This document shows, in pieces, positions 1 to 7,720 of a stretch of DNA of 38,015 bases. The DNA is taken from positions 1 through 38,015 of the forward strand of contig NZ_BDMN01000110.1 in assembly GCF_002189065.1 (NCBI RefSeq), written 5' to 3'. The notes below the pieces were generated by a model. It saw nothing but the letters and a program-made list of their open reading frames with translations, did not search any database and was not told the DNA's origin. The stretch is from Bathymodiolus platifrons methanotrophic gill symbiont. Its GTDB lineage: Bacteria > Pseudomonadota > Gammaproteobacteria > Methylococcales > Methylomonadaceae. Both the position numbers and the translations under genes were made by a program. Each line of letters opens with the position of its first letter. Positions within the stretch are counted from its first letter, which is position 1.

Positions 1-1108
1 CCTGCGCCTTCTGGAGACTATCATCCCGTCCGGGGCTGACAGCGATAGCCAAAATAGAAATAGATTCATCTTTTATTATGTGGAGATGATTCGCATAATT
101 TTTAGCTCTAGGAAAGACCCTCCATGTCACAAAATCATCTTCTATAACTCTTGCCCCATTGACTCCTAGTATACTCAAATTATTTTGGCTTTCAATTACA
201 GTTCCAAATGTTGCAGTTCGTGAAGAAATAACTTCCTCACTGCCAAGACTCACAAAGTTATCAATACTTGAATACTTTAACTCTGATTGTTTAACAATGG
301 CTATACTCATATCTTCAGCTAATAAAAACATTTTATCCCCTGCTTGCCAACTATTTATAATATGCTTTCCGTTTATATTGTCTAGCTCACAAATTGATGG
401 TTTTTCTTTTTTGATAGTATTAACTATGCTCCAATATTCCGAGTCGTTACCTTGGAATTCTTTTTTTATAGGAATCGGAGAAAAATCAATTATATTTACT
501 CCTGTATTCGTATTTGCAATTAGTCTGTCATTTTGCCAGTCACAATCAACACACACAGAATCAACCAATTTAGAAATATCTTTATCTGATACCATTTTGT
601 TTTTAGGTATAAATGCCAAAACTCCATCTTGACCAGATGCAATAGCAAGCCTAAAAAAATTATTTGTGGCTATATTAAAGGTCGCTTCATTCCATATTTT
701 CATAGACTCTCTAAATTCACCAATTCTTCCACTGTTCCAAGAGAAATCTATTGCATCAACCCCTTCCTCAGAAGCGATATAAATTCTATTTTTATATACA
801 TTTATATCTGATGGCCAGACACCAATATTTTTCTTGATAAACATACAAGATGAAAGCGCACTCTCTTTCACCAGTAAAATATTATTTTGAAAACCTTCTG
901 GTATTTTAGATGAACGGGAATTTTCAAAATAACCCTTCAATAAAAATTGTTGTTGACTATTATAGCCACTGAGTGCTTGTGAAATTACTTCACTCCATGA
1001 ATAGGTAGTGAGATTAAAATCACTATCTACAAGAATTAATACACCAGAGTATATAAACGAAGATAAATAATCCCCTTCAATTTCAATTGAAATTATATTT
1101 TCTTTCAT
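1..1108 (-). CDS. Unrecognised protein, N-terminal 369 codons (runs off left edge)
   Basis: Reading the minus strand from the ATG at 1108 gives an uninterrupted frame of 369 codons to base 1, so the gene is partial at its 3' end. I do not recognise the family. It has no obvious signal peptide or membrane segment. It is rich in Ile, Ser, Asn and short alternating hydrophobic/polar runs, with recurring Trp and Gly-Val/Ile-Asp patterns (e.g. GVDAIDFS, GVNIIDFS) that would suit a beta-propeller-like repeat protein; that is inference only. The start is supported by AGGG about 9 bases upstream and by the TAATG overlap with the stop codon of the preceding gene fragment, implying translational coupling. 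The last ~12 codons at the edge are more GC-rich than the rest. It lies in an accessory zone transcribed away from an integron-type integrase stub, so it may be a cargo gene. Confidence is high for coding, low for function. Confidence 0.75.
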   Translation of the reverse strand, partial: MKENIISIEIEGDYLSSFIYSGVLILVDSDFNLTTYSWSEVISQALSGYNSQQQFLLKGYFENSRSSKIPEGFQNNILLVKESALSSCMFIKKNIGVWPSDINVYKNRIYIASEEGVDAIDFSWNSGRIGEFRESMKIWNEATFNIATNNFFRLAIASGQDGVLAFIPKNKMVSDKDISKLVDSVCVDCDWQNDRLIANTNTGVNIIDFSPIPIKKEFQGNDSEYWSIVNTIKKEKPSICELDNINGKHIINSWQAGDKMFLLAEDMSIAIVKQSELKYSSIDNFVSLGSEEVISSRTATFGTVIESQNNLSILGVNGARVIEDDFVTWRVFPRAKNYANHLHIIKDESISILAIAVSPGRDDSLQKAQ

Positions 1109-1756
1109 TAAAATTTACCCTGGGCAATCCGTGAAGCAACTGATTTTTTAATGTATTCTTTTGATACCCATTCTTTTAATACATTAGCAGGCGCGCCATG
1201 CTACCTCACAACATTCTGGGACTCCTGTCACCAACATTCATTCGCCTACGCAGCGAATGGGAGATGCCCTGGTCGCCCTGCGTCCGTCTCAACTACGCAC
1301 AAAACCCTGCTCCGTTAAGACTACCTCAAATGGCTGGACGGCTATTCGGAATGCAATTCTTGCCTCCCTCGCGCGCTACTAGCGCACTTCGGATCAGCGA
1401 ATTGCCCTGTCGCCTACCAGGGACTAAAAATCATCACTCCGCTTAGGCTCCGTTTCCCTGATTTTAAGCGAAGGAGGACGATCACCAGACCGTTTAGAAG
1501 AAACAGGATATCCATGCCAAACATCTTGGTTAGCCCAATACTTAGCTATATGTAAATCTCCTTTTTGGTCTCTTCCTAAAACATTAAATTGCTCATGAAC
1601 TGACCAAAGATTTTGTTTTTTACATTGCCAATTATTTATATTAGCCAAGGTAAATAATCTTAACTCCTCCCATTCACTGACAACCCATTGACTTTTCTGA
1701 TGTAGTGGTAACTTTCCACGATGTTGGTAATTTACAGTATATGCTTTAAATTTCAC
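1108..1756 (-). pseudogene. Small unrecognised gene split by an insertion element
   Basis: The 5' part (ATG at 1756) encodes about 95 plausible residues ending HGYPVSSKRSGDRPP at 1472. The frame then enters GC-richer repeat DNA and stops at 1424. On the far side of the repeat, from about 1191 to the TAA at 1108-1110, the minus strand reads PANVLKEWVSKEYIKKSV and continues ASRIAQGKF. Removing the repeat joins the two pieces in frame around a Pro codon, giving a protein of about 121 residues. I recall this arrangement (HGYP, RPP, VLxxW, RIxxGKF) as a compact conserved pattern in short bacterial proteins, but cannot give a family name. The TAA overlaps the ATG of the downstream gene by one base. 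Split structure is seen directly; the reconstruction is inference. Confidence 0.7.
1187..1474. mobile_element. ~280-bp GC-rich insertion element, copy 1
   Basis: Positions 1187-1419 match 37784-38015 almost base for base; the only difference I see is one base missing in the second copy near GGCTATTCGG. The flanking DNA differs at the left side, so this is a dispersed repeat. It splits a small minus-strand gene. The likely insert is 1192-1471, with AGG at both junctions (1189-1191 and 1472-1474) as a possible 3-bp target duplication; shared bases make the ends uncertain. It contains hairpins such as CATTCGC/GCGAATG and GCGCT/AGCGC. CGCTT/AAGCG lies near its right end. There is no clear terminal inverted repeat and no convincing protein, so it is non-autonomous. 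The 82-codon plus-strand frame inside it looks incidental. Confidence 0.75.
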
Positions 1757-2042
1757 TTATTTTGTCAGTAAATATTATATTAAAGTACAGAGTTATAACA
1801 TTATTATTAGCAGGCAACCTTTCTCTGATACCTAAGATATTCACCACGTAAACAAGAATATTATACAGGATATCAATATCCTGTACTTTCTCCCTATTCT
1901 CCCACTGTATTGATCTTAAAATCAGGCAGTTTTCCCTGCTATCAAAATTATCCTGTCAAATTGCCTCAATAATTGATAATATCCAGAAAAACAGGCGTAT
2001 TAACAAGAAAACTTAATCTATTTATAGTTTGGTTTATTATCT
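1757..2042. other. Non-coding spacer between split gene and integrase stub, with a perfect palindrome
   Basis: AT-rich spacer between divergently oriented genes. It contains a perfect 20-base inverted repeat at 1865-1884 (ACAGGATAT, two-base loop, ATATCCTGT). If the plus-strand integrase stub was once an integron integrase, attI and the cassette promoter would be expected here. I looked for GTTRRRY/RYYYAAC core sites and found none that match strictly, so no attI is called. Confidence 0.4.
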
Positions 2043-2201
2043 ATGTCAATTGAAAAACCTAAAAAGAATTTACTAGAGGAAACACGGAGCATTTTTCGGC
2101 GCTTACATTACTCGATTCATACTGAACGTGCTTATTGTGATTGGGTTATGCGTTTTATACGTTTTCATCACTTAGAACCTCTGGGTCAGGTCCCGAATTG
2201 A
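2043..2201 (+). pseudogene. Integron-type tyrosine integrase, N-terminal fragment
   Basis: An ATG at 2043 opens a 52-residue frame containing LLEETRSIFRRLHYSIHTER followed by AYCDWVMRFIRFHHLEP. This matches the N-terminal SAM-like (core-binding) domain of integron integrases, where LHYSxxTExAYxxWVxxFIxFH is characteristic. Similarity ends around residue 46, at CTGGGTCAGG, and the frame stops at 2199-2201. No catalytic domain (the Arg, His and Tyr of tyrosine recombinases) follows in any frame nearby. The fragment is therefore dead as a recombinase. The break coincides with a hairpin-bearing sequence (2193-2236), suggesting that insertion or deletion truncated it. Genes to its left lie on the opposite strand, as integron cassettes would. 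Confidence is good for the domain identity, moderate for the integron assignment. Confidence 0.75.
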
Positions 2202-2629
2202 GAATTTAAGTAAGTTTTTTTGTGTTCGCAATTCGGAGCCCCATCGTTTTTGATAAAATCCAAGTATCACCATACGAAACAAAGGGTCTAATATTCCAAC
2301 ATTTATAATGTATCAAAGTAGAGAGAACGTTACTCTAAAATTTTATATAACTAAAGGCGTGACGGAACAAGATAGATATAAAAAATCAGCCCATCCTCAC
2401 ACTAATTTTTCTCTGAGACCAATAAGAAGATTGGCGGACTAAAGTCCGCTCTTGTATATTAAAAATATCTCTTAAACACAGGATTATTTAAATCACATTG
2501 TTTATAGTAATAACTGATTTCTGGGGAAGCCGGTCCGCTCTTAAGCCTTGAGCTTGCATGTAGATAGGCTCCCCACCCTCGTCATCCATGCCGTAGAGTA
2601 TATGAGACCTGTAAGCAAAGCTTCTGAGC
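2193..2629. other. Non-coding region with two palindromic motifs
   Basis: There is no supported gene between the integrase stub and pgeF. An inverted repeat at 2193-2236 (CCGAATTG ... CAATTCGG, 28-base spacer) begins where the integrase homology stops. A self-complementary GCGGACTAAAGTCCGC sits at 2434-2449; it is a half copy of the element found whole at 11554-11622 and 26501-26569. The plus-strand frame at 2548-2817 overlaps pgeF antisense and is a shadow. Confidence 0.5.
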
Positions 2630-3355
2630 CTACACTTTCCAGATCATTGTTGCCATACGCCCAGTCTGGCCGTCGCGTCGATAGGAAAAAAATCGCTCTT
2701 TGTCTGTTACAGTGCAATATTGGCCGCCATAGATTTGCTTTACACCTGCTTTATTTAGCAAGATGCGTGCAATCTGATAAATATCTGCTAAATACTTATC
2801 TTCTGTATGTTTCTTGAATGCACTAGCAAACTGTGCTGATTTATTGGTAAAAGCATTACGTACATCATCACTTACCTCAAAACATTGAGTGCCAATTGCA
2901 GGGCCCAGCCATGCATAAAGCTCAGTACTGGACATTTTAAGCACGGTATTTTCAATTATGCCATTTAATAAGCCTCTCCAGCCACCATGTATTGCAGCGA
3001 CCATTGTACCCTGCCGATCACATAGTAGTAGGGGTAAACAATCCGCGGTTAATACGGTGCAAACAGTACTGTTTTTTCTTGTGTAACTGGCATCCGCCTC
3101 AGGGGGTTCGGTTACTTGATCGGCGCAAACAACTTGTACACTATGCGTCTGCCTTAACCAGACGGGTTCGGCAGGCAGGGCCAGCATGCTTGTAATTCGT
3201 TGCCGGTTTTCTAATACATGATGTGGCAAATCGTTTACATGGTCAGCTGGGTTTAAACTGCTGAACTCCGCCTGGCTAACGCCGCCTGTTCTTAATGTTG
3301 TAGCTGCGCGGATATATGCAGGAGCAGGCCAGTCAGGAGTGATCCAGTGTGTCAT
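2630..3355 (-). CDS. pgeF: Peptidoglycan editing factor / YfiH-type laccase-domain protein
   Basis: A 241-residue protein of the YfiH/PgeF family, a cytoplasmic multicopper-oxidase-like domain. Members have been linked to removing wrongly built peptidoglycan precursors and to purine nucleoside metabolism; the exact reaction here is not shown by sequence. The metal-site motifs are present: RQTHS near residue 69, TADCLPLLL near 103 and AIHGGWRGL near 120, followed by GPAIGTQCFEV. Length is typical. The start overlaps the 3' end of rluD by 23 bases on the same strand, so the two are probably co-transcribed with rluD first. The rluD-pgeF order next to divergent bamD matches the common gammaproteobacterial arrangement, which supports the assignment. 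Confidence 0.93.
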   Translation of the reverse strand: MTHWITPDWPAPAYIRAATTLRTGGVSQAEFSSLNPADHVNDLPHHVLENRQRITSMLALPAEPVWLRQTHSVQVVCADQVTEPPEADASYTRKNSTVCTVLTADCLPLLLCDRQGTMVAAIHGGWRGLLNGIIENTVLKMSSTELYAWLGPAIGTQCFEVSDDVRNAFTNKSAQFASAFKKHTEDKYLADIYQIARILLNKAGVKQIYGGQYCTVTDKERFFSYRRDGQTGRMATMIWKV

Positions 3356-4286
3356 TTGTTCTTAATACTGCTAATAATTCTTGCATGTCATCGGGTACGG
3401 GCAGCTGCCATTCACAATATTCACCTGTACGAGGATGTATTAAGCCAAGTTTTTCTGCATGCAAGGCTTGTCGTTTAAAATTACGTAATACTTTTTCTAG
3501 TTCATCGCCACAATCCTTGGGCATTTGAAATCGACCGCTATACATGGGATCACCAACTAACGGCATGCGCATATGAGCCATATGCACTCTAATCTGGTGG
3601 GTTCGACCTGTTTCTAGTTTAACTTGTATCAACGTATTGCGTAGAAAACGTTCGAGCACACGATAATGGGTGATTGCCGGCTTTCCGGCATCTCGAACAG
3701 CAAACTTTTTGCGGTCAGTCGGGTGCCTCCCAAGAGGCTCATCAATAGTTCCGCCACCGGTCATACGCCCTATGGTAATCGCCAGGTATTCACGATGAAT
3801 TTCTCGCGCCTGTAATTGTTCAACCAGGCTGTGATGAGCAGCTAAGGTCTTGGCGACCATTAACAATCCACTGGTATCTTTGTCGATACGATGGACTATT
3901 CCTGAGCGAGGAATAGTGACTGCCTCAGGGAGGTAGAATAATAAAGCATTTTGCAAGGTTCCAGTCCAGTTCCCTGCACCGGGGTGAACTACAAGGCCTG
4001 CTGGTTTATTGACAATTAAAATATCATCATCTTCATAGATGATATCTAGAGGAATATCTTCCGCCAGGTATTCTGTGACTTCCTCTGCCTCGGCATCTAA
4101 AATTAGCGCCTCACCTCCTACCAGGCGATCTTTTGCTTTAAGTTGCTCTGCATTGACAGTGACACGTCCAGCTTTGATCCAAGATTGCAATTTATTTCTT
4201 GAATAGTCAGGGAAAATCTCCACCAAGACTTGGTCTAAACGCTTTCCTGCTAACTCTAAAGGTACTTCGGCTGTTAATATCGCCAT
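3333..4286 (-). CDS. rluD: 23S rRNA pseudouridine(1911/1915/1917) synthase
   Basis: A 317-residue RluD-family enzyme that converts uridines to pseudouridine in helix 69 of 23S rRNA. An N-terminal S4 RNA-binding domain (about residues 12-75, with KRLDQVLVE and SWIKAGRVTVN) is followed by the catalytic domain. The catalytic-Asp motif HRIDKDTSGLLMVAKT lies near residues 131-147, and GRTHQIRVHMAH near 226. INxK-type conserved residues appear as IVNKPAGLVVHPG near 91. Length is usual for RluD. It is transcribed divergently from bamD, with about 127 bases between the two start codons, and runs into pgeF with overlap. This genomic setting distinguishes RluD from RluC, though sequence alone does not exclude another RluA-superfamily member. 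Confidence 0.94.
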   Translation of the reverse strand: MAILTAEVPLELAGKRLDQVLVEIFPDYSRNKLQSWIKAGRVTVNAEQLKAKDRLVGGEALILDAEAEEVTEYLAEDIPLDIIYEDDDILIVNKPAGLVVHPGAGNWTGTLQNALLFYLPEAVTIPRSGIVHRIDKDTSGLLMVAKTLAAHHSLVEQLQAREIHREYLAITIGRMTGGGTIDEPLGRHPTDRKKFAVRDAGKPAITHYRVLERFLRNTLIQVKLETGRTHQIRVHMAHMRMPLVGDPMYSGRFQMPKDCGDELEKVLRNFKRQALHAEKLGLIHPRTGEYCEWQLPVPDDMQELLAVLRTNDTLDHS

Positions 4287-4413
4287 ATAATAATTCTTTC
4301 CTAAAACTGTTTTATCTTTAACAATTGTATTTATCTATAACAAATTCTTTTACAATAAAGCAAACTTGTTACAAAAAGCATATCAATTAATCTTACAACG
4401 TGTCGTTGCAACT

Positions 4414-5241
4414 ATGCCAATATTTTTCCATAAATTAGCATTTATCCTTTGTTTATCTCTTTTCTTACAAGCGTGTAATTCTTTCTCTAAAGAAAAAGGT
4501 GATGCATATGCAAGCTGGACTGTTGATCAGTTTATTACAGCAAGTAAGGAAGAGTTAGAGGATGAAAATTATAAAAAAGCAATTAAATTGCTAGAGCAAC
4601 TTGATTCTCGCTATCCTTTTGGTGCTCATTCTGCTCAAGTTCAACTCGACCTTACTTATGCGTATTACAAAAATTCTGATTCTGAAGCGGCCTTAGCTTC
4701 GGCTGATCGCTTTATTAAAACCCATCCGCGCCATCCAGATGTTGATTATGCCTATTATTTGAAAGCACTGGTCAATTTTAACCGTGAACTAGGCTTTATC
4801 GATCGTTTTGTACCATCCGATAAAACCCAGCGTGATTCATTATTTACTCAGACATCGTATCTTAATTTTGAAGAGCTCCTACGCCGTTTTCCTGATAGCA
4901 AATACGTGCCTGATGTAAAACAACGCATGACATATTTAAGATATTCTTTGGCGCGACACGAACTACACGTTGCTCGCTTCTATATAGTTAGAGAGGCTTA
5001 TGTTGCCGCAGTAAATCGTACTAACTATATTTTACAGCATTATCAGGATACACCTGCGGTTCCTTTCGCATTAGAAATTCAAATAAAAGCTTATCAGATT
5101 TTAGGCCTACAGGCATTGGCTGACGATAGTGCTAAAATCTATGCTTATAATTACCCTGATGGTCCAGTACATCCTGAAGCAGATCCAAGTAATGTCGTGG
5201 TGGTTCCATTTATCTGGAGCCTATTTGCCTTTGATAGATAA
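4414..5241 (+). CDS. bamD: Outer membrane assembly lipoprotein BamD
   Basis: A 275-residue BamD (ComL/YfiO) lipoprotein, an essential part of the BAM complex that folds beta-barrel proteins into the outer membrane; it faces the periplasm. The N-terminus has a positively charged start, a hydrophobic run and a lipobox ending LQAC, so Cys21 is the predicted lipidated residue. TPR-like helices follow (for example LLEQLDSRYPFGAHSAQVQL and YYLKALVNFNRELG). I chose the ATG at 4414. An in-frame TTG at 4366 would add 16 residues ahead of the signal peptide and lacks support. It is divergent from rluD, the usual arrangement. A putative cobalt transporter follows after 26 bases. Confidence 0.93.
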   Translation: MPIFFHKLAFILCLSLFLQACNSFSKEKGDAYASWTVDQFITASKEELEDENYKKAIKLLEQLDSRYPFGAHSAQVQLDLTYAYYKNSDSEAALASADRFIKTHPRHPDVDYAYYLKALVNFNRELGFIDRFVPSDKTQRDSLFTQTSYLNFEELLRRFPDSKYVPDVKQRMTYLRYSLARHELHVARFYIVREAYVAAVNRTNYILQHYQDTPAVPFALEIQIKAYQILGLQALADDSAKIYAYNYPDGPVHPEADPSNVVVVPFIWSLFAFDR

Positions 5242-5267
5242 GTTTACTTCACTTTAAGCATTGTATT

Positions 5268-6002
5268 ATGTATTTTCGCCAACTTTTCTTAATTTCTTGC
5301 CTGACTGCGCTAGTAGCAAGTTTAGGCTTTAGTCTTTATCAGTGGTATCTGGTAAATCCCATTATATTTGCCGCAGAGCTTTTTGAGCTCGCTGAGCCGA
5401 TAGATTTAACGGCAACGGAACATGGGCTAGAGCAAACTGAGTCCTGGGCACCTGATGATGGTATTGAACGCAGCCTATATACTTTATTGGCTAATTTTTT
5501 GATGAGTCTCGCGTATAGCCTATTGCTAGGTTGTGCCGTGGTGTTTCGTGGCCCTAGTTCAACGCTAAAAGGTTTAACCTGGGGAATGGCTGCTTATTTA
5601 TCAGTATTTATAGCGCCTGGCCTGGGTTTAGCACCAGAAATTCCTGGTATGGAGGCAGCAGACTTGAGCCAGCGACAAAACTGGTGGCTGTTAACTGTTA
5701 GCCTGACTAGTATTGGCCTGGCTGTGCTTGCATTTAGTCCTCGTTATTATAAAGGAGCAGGACTGATATTGATGCTTCTACCACATTTAATTGGAGCGCC
5801 TGCCCCTGAAATACATGGTTTTAGTCATTCTGACCCAGAAGCAGTAGCTATGCTAACAGGGCTATGGCATCAGTTCATTCTGCAAACCAGTATCGCGAAT
5901 GCTTTATTATGGTTTATAATCGGTTGCAGTACAGGCTTTTTATGCCACAAATTTATTGATGCTGTGCCACCCTTGCAACCTACCAAATTGAATAAGGCTT
6001 AA
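5268..6002 (+). CDS. cbtA: CbtA-family putative cobalt transporter, membrane subunit
   Basis: A 244-residue integral membrane protein of the CbtA family. It begins MYFRQLFLISCLTALVASLG, a start typical of the family. Hydrophobic segments lie near residues 5-30, 75-95, 102-120, 138-155, 163-178 and 205-225, so about six helices are likely. CbtA and CbtB were proposed as a cobalt uptake system by comparative genomics of B12-regulated genes; direct transport evidence is limited. The next gene, two bases on, encodes a CbtB-like protein, which supports the call. No cobalamin riboswitch can lie directly upstream, because only 26 bases separate it from bamD. It may be read from the bamD promoter or from one inside bamD. 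Confidence 0.8.
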   Translation: MYFRQLFLISCLTALVASLGFSLYQWYLVNPIIFAAELFELAEPIDLTATEHGLEQTESWAPDDGIERSLYTLLANFLMSLAYSLLLGCAVVFRGPSSTLKGLTWGMAAYLSVFIAPGLGLAPEIPGMEAADLSQRQNWWLLTVSLTSIGLAVLAFSPRYYKGAGLILMLLPHLIGAPAPEIHGFSHSDPEAVAMLTGLWHQFILQTSIANALLWFIIGCSTGFLCHKFIDAVPPLQPTKLNKA

Positions 6003-6003
6003 T

Positions 6004-6189
6004 ATGAATGTTAATAACCCTGCTTCACTAGAACAAAGTGTTCCTGTTGCTTTAACTAAAAACATACAGCTATTAGCTGCAGCGGCATTAGGATTTGTTA
6101 TTTTATTTGGCGTTGGTTTTGCGCCGATGGATTTAGCGCATAATGCAGCGCATGATACGCGTCATAGTGTTGCGTTTCCTTGCCATTAA
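6004..6189 (+). CDS. cbtB: CbtB-family putative cobalt transporter, small His-rich subunit
   Basis: A 61-residue protein with one predicted membrane helix (about residues 20-42, LLAAAALGFVILFGVGF). Its short histidine-rich tail HNAAHDTRHSVAFPCH could bind a divalent metal. This small size, single helix and C-terminal His cluster are the hallmarks of CbtB, the partner of CbtA in the proposed cobalt uptake system. The start codon lies two bases after the cbtA stop, so the genes are almost certainly co-translated. It is followed by a tandem repeat derived from the 3' end of the convergent nadE gene. Confidence 0.82.
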   Translation: MNVNNPASLEQSVPVALTKNIQLLAAAALGFVILFGVGFAPMDLAHNAAHDTRHSVAFPCH

Positions 6190-6200
6190 ATACAGAGACC

Positions 6201-6300
6201 AGGCTTTATAGTGCTTAGCTTAATCATATAAAGTCGGAATAGCCTGTCGAAAGGCTTTATAGTGCTTAGCTTAATCATATAAAGTCGGAATAGCCTGTCG
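6201..6300. repeat. 49-bp tandem direct repeat covering the nadE 3' end
   Basis: Two identical 49-base units (6201-6249 and 6252-6300) are separated by two bases. The right-hand unit contains the last codons and stop of nadE (RQAIPTLYD, stop). The left-hand unit is an extra copy beyond the stop. The nadE product is unaffected. It looks like a local tandem duplication of the gene end. Confidence 0.9.
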
Positions 6301-7104
6301 TTTGTGTTGAGTTTTCTGGAATGTCTCTATAATTAATTGAGTTACTTTATCCGCAACAGGTTTCCCTTCAAGAAAATCATCAAGCTGATCATAACCTAGC
6401 CCCAAAGCCTGTTCATCGGTTTTTCCTGGAGCTAAATCTTCTAGGTCTGCAGTAGGCGCTTTTTCTATCAATACTGTGGGGGCAGCCAATTTTATTGCCA
6501 GCTGTCTGACCTGGCGCTTATTCAAGCCAAAAAGCGGTGCAAGATCACAGGCGCCATCACCCCATTTAGTAAAAAAACCTGTTATATTTTCAGCAGAATG
6601 GTCAGTTCCAATAATTAGCCCCCCCAATAAGCCGGCGATTTCATATTGAGCTATCATCCGCGTGCGAGCTTTAACATTACCTTTGCTAAAATCCAGACTT
6701 GTTGCTGAATCTGGTAATAATCCATGCTCTTTTAGTACGTGACATGTTTCTGCATGAATTGCATCCACACCTGATTGAACATTAACCGAGATACTGCGTC
6801 CAGGCTGGATAAAACTAATGGCTAGTTGAGCATCACTTTCGTCAGCCTGAATATTATAAGGAAGGCGTATAGCAATAAATTGATATTCACTACTCTTTTC
6901 TTCCTCGTTTAGTTGCTCAATTGCTAATTGAGCTAATCGACCGCAGGTTGTTGAATCGATACCGCCACTAATACCCAATAGTAGTTTTTTTAAACCTGAT
7001 TTTTTAAGTTGTCGCTTTATAAAATTGATGCGACGTTGAATTTCAAACTCCGGGTCTATAACCGGAAGTACTTTCATTTCTGCAGTGATATTTTGTTGGT
7101 TCAT
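6271..7104 (-). CDS. nadE: NAD synthetase (ammonia-dependent type)
   Basis: A 277-residue NAD+ synthetase that amidates nicotinic acid adenine dinucleotide to NAD+, using ATP, the last step of NAD synthesis. The PP-loop ATP-binding motif [19 protein letters not shown] lies near residues 43-61. [19 protein letters not shown] and [10 protein letters not shown] further on are characteristic NadE blocks, and the C-terminus [11 protein letters not shown] fits the usual HKR-containing tail. There is no N-terminal nitrilase (glutaminase) domain, so ammonia is the likely nitrogen donor. It is convergent with cbtB. Its 3' end lies in a 49-bp tandem duplication. Confidence 0.95.
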   Translation of the reverse strand: MNQQNITAEMKVLPVIDPEFEIQRRINFIKRQLKKSGLKKLLLGISGGIDSTTCGRLAQLAIEQLNEEEKSSEYQFIAIRLPYNIQADESDAQLAISFIQPGRSISVNVQSGVDAIHAETCHVLKEHGLLPDSATSLDFSKGNVKARTRMIAQYEIAGLLGGLIIGTDHSAENITGFFTKWGDGACDLAPLFGLNKRQVRQLAIKLAAPTVLIEKAPTADLEDLAPGKTDEQALGLGYDQLDDFLEGKPVADKVTQLIIETFQKTQHKRQAIPTLYD

Positions 7105-7340
7105 GAGTTGCTTGAAAGAAGCTTAGAGCTTTACCGTTAGCGAGAGAATATTTCGTTAATTTCATGTTTGATATTAATTGTATCTGAGTTAGCTGTCATC
7201 AGTGGTAAAATATTATGTATATATTTACTATACTGCGCATAACTATGATTGTGGGCCGTTTTTAACGGACTAGCTTTGTTTACAGTTATTGTGCCCGCGC
7301 AAAATATAGTTCAGTTATTCTGGAAGCAAGATTTTTTGAT

Positions 7341-7718
7341 ATGAGTGAAACAAATAAAATTTCTATTGAAGTTTACCCCAGGTATATTGCAGACCAATCG
7401 AGTCCTAGTACGCATAAATATGCTTTTGCCTATACCATAAAGATTACAAATAGCGGAACAACGCCGGCTAAATTATTGAGTCGACATTGGCTGATTACTG
7501 ATGCCAATGGTAAGGTTGAGGAGGTTCGTGGCGAAGGTGTTATTGGTAAAAAGCCCTACCTGAAACCAGGCGAGACCTTTACTTATACCAGTGGTGCTCT
7601 TATTGAAACGGCCGTTGGCGTGATGCAAGGGAAGTACATTATGCTCTCTGATACAGGAGAAAACTTTGACGCACTTATTCCTCAATTTACTTTATCGATA
7701 CCTAGAACTTTACACTAG
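7341..7718 (+). CDS. apaG: ApaG protein
   Basis: A 125-residue ApaG protein, a single fibronectin-III-like beta-sandwich domain. Conserved blocks include YAFAYTIKITNSGTTPAKLL, HWLITDANGKVEEVRGEGV and the Gly-rich IGKKPYLKPGETFTYTSGA, followed by GVMQGKYIML. Length is typical. ApaG has been linked to magnesium/cobalt resistance phenotypes, but its molecular role is not settled. It sits two bases upstream of apaH, the classic apaGH pairing. ksgA and pdxA, often found upstream, are absent: nadE lies upstream on the opposite strand instead. Confidence 0.94.
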   Translation: MSETNKISIEVYPRYIADQSSPSTHKYAFAYTIKITNSGTTPAKLLSRHWLITDANGKVEEVRGEGVIGKKPYLKPGETFTYTSGALIETAVGVMQGKYIMLSDTGENFDALIPQFTLSIPRTLH

Positions 7719-7720
7719 TT

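Noticed and set aside
1-50. GC-richer stretch at the left edge, possibly a repeat or a foreign junction
   Set aside because: No second copy in the window and the reading frame stays open through it; too short to judge.
159-811. Plus-strand frames of 157 and 60 codons
   Set aside because: They are antisense to the long minus-strand frame 1108-1, which has no stops, a coupled start and more protein-like composition.
1198-1446. 82-codon plus-strand frame starting at an ATG
   Set aside because: It lies almost wholly inside the dispersed insertion element; in copy 2 the one-base deletion breaks the frame, so it is unlikely to be a gene.
1792-1799. GTTATAAC considered as an integron core site
   Set aside because: Does not fit GTTRRRY (T in an R position), and no partner site is visible.
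1865-1884. 20-base palindrome considered as a LexA box controlling the integrase
   Set aside because: The arrangement is ACAG...CTGT, not CTGT-N8-ACAG, so it does not match the LexA consensus.
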